A stretch of DNA of 5,543 nt. Source: Deltaproteobacteria bacterium (GTDB lineage: Bacteria; Myxococcota_A; Polyangia; Palsa-1104; JAEUJZ01). Of the stretch, positions 1-5,543 are shown piece by piece. The notes below the pieces were generated by a model. It saw nothing but the letters and a program-made list of their open reading frames with translations, did not search any database and was not told where the DNA came from. The DNA lies in the NCBI GenBank assembly GCA_017990795.1, contig JAGNNG010000160.1, positions 1 through 5,543 on the forward strand, written 5' to 3'. Numbering within the stretch: position 1 is the first letter of the stretch; each line of letters starts with the position of its first letter. The position numbers and the translations under genes were made by a program.

Positions 1-47
1 CTTTTTCTCCACAGATTCCCTTTTACCCTCAGCCAGAAGAGTGATTG

Positions 48-1088
48 ATGAAGCTTGTCACCTTTGACAGTGGCAGCGGCTCCCGTCCGGGTGTTGTCGC
101 CGAGACCTCTGCCGTTTCTCATGCCGTGGCGCCGATCTTGGATCTGCCGGTGGCGTTTGCTTTTTACGAAGCGCACTCCGGGCGATCCTCTGATGCAGCG
201 TCGGTGGCTGCGCGATACGGGGCCGAGATGCTGGGCCTTATCGACTGCCAAGCGGCGGCGCTACCAGCGATTGCCGAGCTGCTGCAGCTGCATGCTCAAG
301 GTCAGCTGCCCGCGCAGTATGAAGGACGTTCGCTGCTGCATCCCCGCGCATCGGTGCGGCTGCTGTCGCCGATTCCACGTCCGCTGTCGATGCGCGATGG
401 CTACGCGTTTCGTCAGCATGTCGAAGCAGCACGTCGCAATCGCGGCCTGCCGATGATTCCCGAGTTTGATGAGATCCCGATCTTTTACTACACCAATCAC
501 CTGTCGGTGGTGGGGCCAGGCGCGGTGAAAGTGCGGCCTTTGCATCTGCAGCAGCTCGACTTTGAGCTGGAAGCGGCGGTGGTGCTGGGCAAGACGGTGC
601 GCAATGCCGATGTCGCTGCTGCCGATGACGCCATCTTTGGGCTGATGGTGCTAAACGACCTGTCGGCGCGAGCGCTGCAGATGCATGAGATGAAGCTCAA
701 CTTAGGACCGGCCAAAGGCAAAGACTTTGCGTCGGCGCTGGGGCCTTATCTGGTTCCCAAGCAGTCGCTGGCTTCGTGGGCGCAGCACTCGCCGCGGGGC
801 ACGCAGTATCGCCTGGGCATGACGGCGCGTCACAACGGTGAGCAGGTGGCTGCCGGAAACCTTGCTGACATGAGCTGGACTTTTGCCGAGATCATCGCGC
901 GGGCCAGCTACGGCGTAACGCTGCACTCGGGCGAGGTCATTGGCTCGGGGACCGTGGGCACGGGCTGCTTTTTGGAGACCAACGGCAGCAAGATCTTTGA
1001 CAACCGCTGGCTACAAGTCGGCGACCGCATCGACTGCGAGATCGACGAGCTAGGCTGCTTGGAAAACACGATTGAGCTAGAGGCGTAG
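48..1088 (+). CDS. Fumarylacetoacetate hydrolase (FAH) family protein
   Basis: A complete 346-residue protein of the FAH superfamily, whose members are cytoplasmic, Mg2+/Ca2+-dependent and cleave C-C bonds in 2,4-diketo acids. Fumarylacetoacetase itself ends tyrosine degradation, giving fumarate and acetoacetate. Residues 1-110 form a variable N-terminal part and 111-346 the catalytic fold. The metal and catalytic residues of FAH are all recognisable: D117 and H124 in MRDGYAFRQH, E173 and E175 in DFELEA, D204 and R208 in LNDLSAR, and K225 in GPAKGKDF. The late glycine-rich motif GSGTVGTGC is at 299-307. Length and the RRNRGLPMIPE segment match the bacterial FAH branch of about 330-350 residues. 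The ATG at 48 is chosen over the adjacent TTG at 45 because the purine-rich AGAAGAG at 35-41 then lies 6 nt upstream. The gene converges with the monooxygenase. The exact substrate is not decided by sequence: fumarylacetoacetate is plausible, but acylpyruvate or another diketo acid is possible. Confidence 0.93.
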   Translation: MKLVTFDSGSGSRPGVVAETSAVSHAVAPILDLPVAFAFYEAHSGRSSDAASVAARYGAEMLGLIDCQAAALPAIAELLQLHAQGQLPAQYEGRSLLHPRASVRLLSPIPRPLSMRDGYAFRQHVEAARRNRGLPMIPEFDEIPIFYYTNHLSVVGPGAVKVRPLHLQQLDFELEAAVVLGKTVRNADVAAADDAIFGLMVLNDLSARALQMHEMKLNLGPAKGKDFASALGPYLVPKQSLASWAQHSPRGTQYRLGMTARHNGEQVAAGNLADMSWTFAEIIARASYGVTLHSGEVIGSGTVGTGCFLETNGSKIFDNRWLQVGDRIDCEIDELGCLENTIELEA

Positions 1089-1097
1089 CGGTAAGGG

Positions 1098-1131
1098 TGG
1101 TGCAGCGCTGAGGAGTCTTGGCGCTGCACCA
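1098..1131. terminator. Hairpin between convergent genes, possible bidirectional terminator
   Basis: Perfect 11-bp inverted repeat: TGGTGCAGCGC at 1098-1108 and its complement at 1121-1131, around a 12-nt loop. It begins 10 nt after the FAH-family stop codon and lies 20 nt beyond the monooxygenase stop on the other strand, where a shared terminator would sit. Neither side has a run of T after the stem, so it is not a classical rho-independent terminator. It may block read-through only in part, or protect 3' ends. Confidence 0.5.
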
Positions 1132-1150
1132 AGCGGGTGCTGTGCGTGGA

Positions 1151-2518
1151 CTACGGCGTGGCGGGCTGCGGGATGCGCAGGTGCATAAAGCTCAGGCACA
1201 TCTCGTCGAGGGTGCCCTCGCCCCAGGTGACTTCGCGGGGCATCTGCTTTTGGCCATTTACGACCGGCTGGTTGGCGTAGGAGTTATCGTACGCACACTC
1301 CATCATCAGCGAGTCGGTGGGGCGCAGCGAGATCGGCTCTTTGAAGTGATAGCCCTGCTGCCAGTGGAAGTCCCAGTGTGGGATCTCCAGCAGCATCGGC
1401 CCATCTTCGATGCGCGAGTAAATGCTCTTGCCGAGCATGTGCATGTGTGGAGTCGTGCCGGTCAGCACCAGTTCTTTGGCGGTGATGCCCAGGTAACGCA
1501 GCACGATGGCGATGGGAACCACCAGCGTCTGCTTGGCGTTCGGATTACCGGCAGGAATCTTTAGCTCGTCAGGATTGGCCATTGGTACCAGCAGCACGCG
1601 ATAAGGCGGCTTGCTTGGTGCCAGCTCCAGCGTGGCCTTGGTGCGGTCGCCGACGCCTTTGTACTGCAGCAGGTTGTAGTGAACCTGCATCACCAGCAGC
1701 GAGCCTTTGCGCAGCAGCACGCCTTCATCCGAGCGCAGCCGATTTGGCACGCCACCCGGAGCCCAGCCGACGACGAAGCTTGCATTGTTTGAGCCCGCGC
1801 CACCAAAGCAGGTGTAGCCCGGGCCGGCTTCGTCCTTGTCCTTTTGGCGGATGCGCGTGGCGTCTTTCTCGGGCACCTCAAACAGGATGACGTGGTGGAC
1901 GATCTGCGCGTTGCCGGGGGTGATGTCGCTGGCTTGGACGTAGCGGTCCTCGGTCAGCTTGGGATCGACGATGAAGCAGCGGTAGTCGTCTTGCAGCTTG
2001 CTGTTGGGCTGATAGTCGTAGCCAGAGTCCATCACCAGATCGGGGCGCGGAGGCTGCACAGGCTCGGCTGGCGGCAACTGCGGGCGCGAGACGGCATCGC
2101 TTGGGCCTTCGATGCTGCCTTCATCGATCCAGCGCAGCAGGGCCGCTCGATGCTCGGCTGGCATGCTGCGGTTGTTGCGCAGCGCCAAGCCTTGGTCCGA
2201 TGGCATCCATGGTGGCATCGACCCAGAGTTGACGGCGGCTTTAATCTGCGGCGCGTGCGCTTTCACATCGGCGTAGCTGGTCAGCGTAAACGGTGCGATG
2301 CCGCCTGCAGAGTGACAGTCATTGCAGTAGCGCTGCACCATCGCTTTGGCATCTCGGTGGTAGGACAGCGGCTCTTCCTGCTTCATGACCGGCGGGATTG
2401 ACGACGGGTCAAGCTCTGATGCATCCGGCGAGCAGGCCAAAAGCATCCCCGATGACAGCAGCAGCAGAGCGGACAAAGACGTCCGCAACCAGCGAGGCCG
2501 GGACAAGTTCTCGGGCAT
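1151..2518 (-). CDS. Cytochrome c-linked copper type II monooxygenase lipoprotein (PHM/DBM-like)
   Basis: A 455-residue exported protein. Residues 7-28 form a lipoprotein signal peptide (basic start, LLLL core) with lipobox LLAC and lipidated C29. The mature protein should therefore be anchored in a membrane facing the periplasm or the cell surface. A c-type haem site CNDCH is at 65-69, with M101 or M105 as possible sixth ligand. A proline-rich linker (about 145-160) leads to a two-domain copper monooxygenase resembling peptidylglycine alpha-hydroxylating monooxygenase (PHM). All expected copper ligands are visible: H208-H209 (VHHVILF) and H280 (QVHYN) for the first copper; H358 and H360 (TPHMHMLG) and M440 (GTLDEMC) for the second. 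Family enzymes hydroxylate C-H bonds using O2 and a one-electron donor; the substrate here is unknown. The start at 2518 is set by GGAGGA 5 nt upstream and by the signal peptide. It is separated by 218 bp from pckG and probably transcribed alone. Confidence 0.9.
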   Translation of the reverse strand: MPENLSRPRWLRTSLSALLLLSSGMLLACSPDASELDPSSIPPVMKQEEPLSYHRDAKAMVQRYCNDCHSAGGIAPFTLTSYADVKAHAPQIKAAVNSGSMPPWMPSDQGLALRNNRSMPAEHRAALLRWIDEGSIEGPSDAVSRPQLPPAEPVQPPRPDLVMDSGYDYQPNSKLQDDYRCFIVDPKLTEDRYVQASDITPGNAQIVHHVILFEVPEKDATRIRQKDKDEAGPGYTCFGGAGSNNASFVVGWAPGGVPNRLRSDEGVLLRKGSLLVMQVHYNLLQYKGVGDRTKATLELAPSKPPYRVLLVPMANPDELKIPAGNPNAKQTLVVPIAIVLRYLGITAKELVLTGTTPHMHMLGKSIYSRIEDGPMLLEIPHWDFHWQQGYHFKEPISLRPTDSLMMECAYDNSYANQPVVNGQKQMPREVTWGEGTLDEMCLSFMHLRIPQPATP

Positions 2519-2523
2519 GTCGA

Positions 2524-2529
2524 TCCTCC
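2524..2529 (-). promoter_or_regulatory. Shine-Dalgarno site of the monooxygenase gene
   Basis: GGAGGA on the minus strand, 5 nt before the ATG at 2518. It decides the start. An in-frame TTG at 2560 would add 14 residues ahead of the lipoprotein signal peptide and would place this site inside the coding sequence. Confidence 0.85.
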
Positions 2530-2644
2530 AAAAAGGAAAGGCAACAGACGCAGCTAACAAGCGATGGCCGGGGGCTATCGCAACCAGCGCGCATCTTAGA
2601 CCGAGTTGAGAAGTTAACAGCGCGGCTTTTGTGGAAAGGACAGC

Positions 2645-2680
2645 GAAGCGCCAGCAGTGGGGTGCTGCTGGCGTTGCTTC
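2645..2680 (-). terminator. Bulged hairpin downstream of pckG, probable terminator
   Basis: Inverted repeat with a 9-bp core (2649-2657 pairing with 2665-2673, 7-nt loop). It is extended by 4 bp (2645-2648 with 2677-2680) across a 3-nt bulge at 2674-2676. The stem starts 56 nt after the pckG stop codon, and the minus-strand sequence after it is pyrimidine-rich (CTGTCCTTTCC) without a long T run. Position favours ending the pckG transcript before the monooxygenase leader. The weak T tract keeps confidence moderate. Within the same gap, TAAGAT at 2593-2598 on the minus strand is a possible -10 box for the monooxygenase, but no good -35 box is spaced to it. Confidence 0.4.
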
Positions 2681-2736
2681 TGCAAAACTGCGAAAGAAAA
2701 ATCGAAGCGGGGAAGGTCGTGCCGAGTGGCGGAGAG

Positions 2737-4497
<1,761 letters not shown>

Positions 4498-4873
4498 TGG
4501 AAAAAGACATTCCTTTCTGGGTAGGCGACAGCGGTACGGACATCTAGCCTGCGCGTAGTTTTCAAGTCGGCTCAGCGACGAACAGAGTGTTGCTGCGGGG
4601 CCGATAGTTCGAGGCGCAGCCTAGCACAAGCCTACGCGTATTCGCTACGTGGCAGCTTCCCAGACTGTGTAGCCGCTGAAATTAACAGCGCTTCTCGCGC
4701 TACCTTTGGGAGCACTGTAGGCCTTCCCCTGGCGTCTGCGCACAGTGCATGCGGCGTTGACTGCGCTGTGTGAAACTCAAAAGCTAGACGGGACCAAGGT
4801 CACGTTGCGGGAGTATTTTGTTTTTGCGGGAAAGTCGGCTTACGCAGGCTGCGCAAGCACTGGAGGCGGGAGG
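4498..4873. other. Gene-free region upstream of pckG with small repeats and dyads
   Basis: I find no convincing coding sequence or RNA gene in these 376 bases. The region must hold the pckG promoter and leader. The best minus-strand promoter match is weak: TTGTGC at 4624-4629 and TATCGG at 4601-4606 with 17 nt between them (three matches in each hexamer). Other visible elements are AGCCTA at 4618-4623 and 4629-4634, the 8-bp palindrome TACGCGTA at 4633-4640, TTGCGGGA repeated at 4805-4812 and 4824-4831, and a 21-bp near-perfect dyad at 4838-4858. Function of each is unknown. Confidence 0.6.
4838..4858. repeat. Near-perfect 21-bp dyad, possible operator
   Basis: Two 10-nt arms, GCTTACGCAG and CTGCGCAAGC, meet at a central G. 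Nine of ten positions are complementary; the single mismatch is the fifth position of the arm. A one-base centre is too tight for an RNA hairpin without opening the top of the stem, so a dimeric protein site on DNA is at least as likely. It lies just beyond the terminator of the small basic gene and about 340 bp upstream of pckG. Confidence 0.4.
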
Positions 4874-4905
4874 AAAAATACCCGAGCCGTTTAGAAGTGG
4901 CTCGG
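4874..4905 (-). terminator. Intrinsic terminator of the small basic protein gene
   Basis: On the minus strand a perfect 7-bp stem, CCGAGCC (4899-4905) pairing with GGCTCGG (4882-4888), closes a 10-nt loop and is followed by GTATTTTT (4874-4881). It starts 7 nt after the stop codon at 4913. Stem, spacing and T tract all fit a rho-independent terminator, so the small gene is unlikely to be co-transcribed with pckG. Confidence 0.85.
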
Positions 4906-4912
4906 TGACGGA

Positions 4913-5080
4913 CTAGTGCGCGGACTTCTTAGCAGCCTTCTGAGCAGGAGCGGCAGCAGGTTTGGCCTGAGCACGTACTTTTGCAGCGGCGGCGCGGCGG
5001 TTTTTGATGCGTGCTTTCAGGTGACGCTGCGCTTTTTTCCGGCGCATCTTGCTGCTGTTGCGGCTATCTCCACGACCCAT
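4913..5080 (-). CDS. Small, highly basic alanine/lysine-rich protein (55 aa)
   Basis: A 55-residue protein with 19 Lys/Arg and only one acidic residue (D5). The start is MGRGDSRNSSKMRRKK, followed by a basic, probably helical stretch to about residue 36 and a low-complexity Ala/Lys/Pro/Gln tail (37-55) like those of histone H1-type or other nucleic-acid-binding tails. The MGRGD opening recalls the N terminus of the small ribosomal protein Thx (bS20-like in size only), but the RGK...G...RP pattern of Thx is absent, so I do not assign it. Binding to RNA, ribosomes or DNA is inferred from composition. That it is a real gene is supported by AAGGAG 10 nt before the ATG, a candidate consensus -35 box upstream, and an intrinsic terminator right after the stop. 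An in-frame GTG at 5131 would add 17 residues but would bury the ribosome site, so 5080 is preferred. Confidence 0.72.
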   Translation of the reverse strand: MGRGDSRNSSKMRRKKAQRHLKARIKNRRAAAAKVRAQAKPAAAPAQKAAKKSAH

Positions 5081-5090
5081 GGCTTCTGTT

Positions 5091-5096
5091 CTCCTT
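5091..5096 (-). promoter_or_regulatory. Shine-Dalgarno site of the small basic protein gene
   Basis: AAGGAG on the minus strand with 10 nt to the ATG at 5080, slightly longer than the optimum but a strong match. It decides for the 55-residue form over the 72-residue form starting at 5131. Confidence 0.75.
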
Positions 5097-5159
5097 AGAC
5101 TCTTGGACTGCGGCAGCGCTTGGCTACGCACAGTCTTTCTGGTTCACCGAATAACGGTG
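5097..5159 (-). promoter_or_regulatory. Structured leader of the small basic protein gene
   Basis: The leader holds a 5-bp hairpin (5145-5149 with 5155-5159, loop of 5 nt). A second stem pairs 5106-5112 with 5127-5128 and 5131-5135 across a 2-nt bulge. A third possible pairing, 5097-5101 with 5132-5136, uses the base next to the Shine-Dalgarno site and shares bases with the second stem, so the two exclude each other. This could allow control of translation, but such short stems also arise by chance. Confidence 0.25.
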
Positions 5160-5199
5160 CAAAGTTGCAAACTTAGAGGCAACTAGACATTGATAGCTG

Positions 5200-5228
5200 A
5201 CTTTGCGCAAGGGCTGCGCTTGTGTCAA
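5200..5228 (-). promoter_or_regulatory. Candidate sigma-70-type promoter for the small basic protein gene
   Basis: A full-consensus -35 hexamer TTGACA (5223-5228) is followed after 17 nt by CAAAGT (5200-5205), a poor -10 with three of six matches. A second overlapping choice is TTGCGC with TCTAGT 17 nt further on, four of six matches in each. Either would give a leader of roughly 100 nt before the ATG at 5080. A 5-bp inverted repeat (5205-5209 with 5215-5219) sits in the spacer and could be an operator. Confidence 0.35.
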
Positions 5229-5317
5229 TCGACAAATCTTGCGGCACGGACTGCCAGCGCGACTGTCTAGATGGCATTGCTGCAGGTGATGGGGACGATG
5301 ATACCCGGCGGGACTGG

Positions 5318-5543
5318 TTAGGGAATTCCCTCGGGCGGGATGATAAGGACGCGCAGGCCGGGCTGCTGTGGGGTCAGCTCCATGCTCTGAATCATGGCGC
5401 TATTGACCTGGGTTGAGAGCCGCTGCGGCTCTGCCATCACCAGGTTGCGATCGGCGCGGCCACGTAGGCGGCTACGCAGCGAGCGAAATGTCTCGCTGAC
5501 ACTGCCTCCTGTCCGCCAGCCGTCAAGAACACCGGTGGTATTG
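5318..5543 (-). CDS. C-terminal part of an unrecognised protein, cut by the window edge
   Basis: An open minus-strand frame enters from the right edge and ends at TAA (5318-5320) after 74 visible codons; the start lies outside. The visible part reads from NTTGVLDGWRTGG through an Arg-rich stretch (SETFRSLRSRLRGRADRN) to a tail ending LRVLIIPPEGIP. The composition is that of a normal soluble domain end: one Trp, mixed hydrophobic and charged residues, a final beta-strand-like VLII and then PPEG. Codons use G/C at third positions like the other genes. I do not recognise the family. The same stretch is open on the plus strand (5222-5416), but that frame has no ribosome site. The gap to the next gene is 237 bp, so the two are probably separate units. 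Confidence 0.6.
   Translation of the reverse strand, partial: NTTGVLDGWRTGGSVSETFRSLRSRLRGRADRNLVMAEPQRLSTQVNSAMIQSMELTPQQPGLRVLIIPPEGIP
5416..5432. repeat. Perfect 17-bp palindrome inside the partial gene
   Basis: AGAGCCGC and GCGGCTCT flank a single central T with no mismatch. It lies within coding sequence, specifying Glu-Pro-Gln-Arg-Leu and its neighbours, so it may be a by-product of codon choice. In mRNA it could form a 7-bp stem with a 3-nt loop. Confidence 0.45.

Noticed and set aside
1118..1564. 148-residue plus-strand frame antisense to the monooxygenase
   Set aside because: It mirrors a gene with clear motifs, has no ribosome site and no recognisable domain; long antisense frames are common in GC-rich DNA.
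2519..2560. Longer N terminus of the monooxygenase from a TTG at 2560
   Set aside because: It would add 14 residues before the lipoprotein signal peptide, and the strong GGAGGA at 2524-2529 points to the ATG at 2518.
4601..4634. Possible tRNA suggested by GTTCGAGGC
   Set aside because: The flanks do not pair into a T stem and no acceptor or anticodon arm can be built around it.
4790..4826. Plus-strand terminator suggested by TATTTTGTTTTT
   Set aside because: Only a 4-bp GACC/GGTC stem precedes it, too far away, and there is no plus-strand gene upstream to terminate.
5081..5131. Longer form of the small basic protein from a GTG at 5131
   Set aside because: It would place AAGGAG inside the gene, and the added residues do not resemble the basic body; MGRGD is a natural N terminus.
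5222..5416. 64-residue plus-strand frame opposite the partial gene
   Set aside because: It has no ribosome site, low-complexity Asp/Gly-rich content and lies largely antisense to a frame with normal protein composition.

Overview
The window is GC-rich, gene-dense bacterial chromosomal DNA with ordinary metabolic genes. I see no mobile element, CRISPR array, tRNA or rRNA. Three large genes are intact. One small gene rests mainly on its expression signals, and a fifth gene runs off the right edge. A lipoprotein that joins a c-type cytochrome to a PHM-like copper monooxygenase, beside a GTP-type PEP carboxykinase, would fit a Myxococcota or Bradymonadota-like ('deltaproteobacterial') or similar Gram-negative lineage. 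That placement is inference and is weak.

Layout from left to right. A fumarylacetoacetase-family hydrolase (48-1088, +) faces a copper monooxygenase lipoprotein (1151-2518, -). The two genes converge on a perfect 11-bp hairpin. A 218-bp gap (2519-2736) holds the monooxygenase leader and a bulged hairpin that probably ends the next transcript. Then comes the GTP-dependent PEP carboxykinase pckG (2737-4497, -). A gap of about 415 bp (4498-4912) holds the pckG leader, several small repeats and a near-perfect dyad, and then a clear intrinsic terminator belonging to the next gene. That gene encodes a 55-residue, highly basic protein (4913-5080, -). It has a strong Shine-Dalgarno site, a leader with possible alternative pairings, and a candidate promoter with a consensus -35 box. 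The C-terminal 74 codons of an unrecognised protein (5318 to the right edge, -) close the window.

The four minus-strand genes point the same way but look like separate transcription units. Gaps of more than 200 bp, own ribosome sites, one strong terminator and one plausible one separate them. The FAH-family enzyme could release C4 acids such as fumarate, and PEP carboxykinase turns oxaloacetate into PEP, so both could serve growth on amino acids or aromatic compounds through gluconeogenesis. Nothing in the layout shows them to be co-regulated.

The most unusual items are the cytochrome c-copper monooxygenase lipoprotein, which carries all expected metal ligands, and the small basic protein, whose MGRGD start recalls ribosomal protein Thx while the rest does not. 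I found no convincing evidence of a wholly new multi-gene system here.
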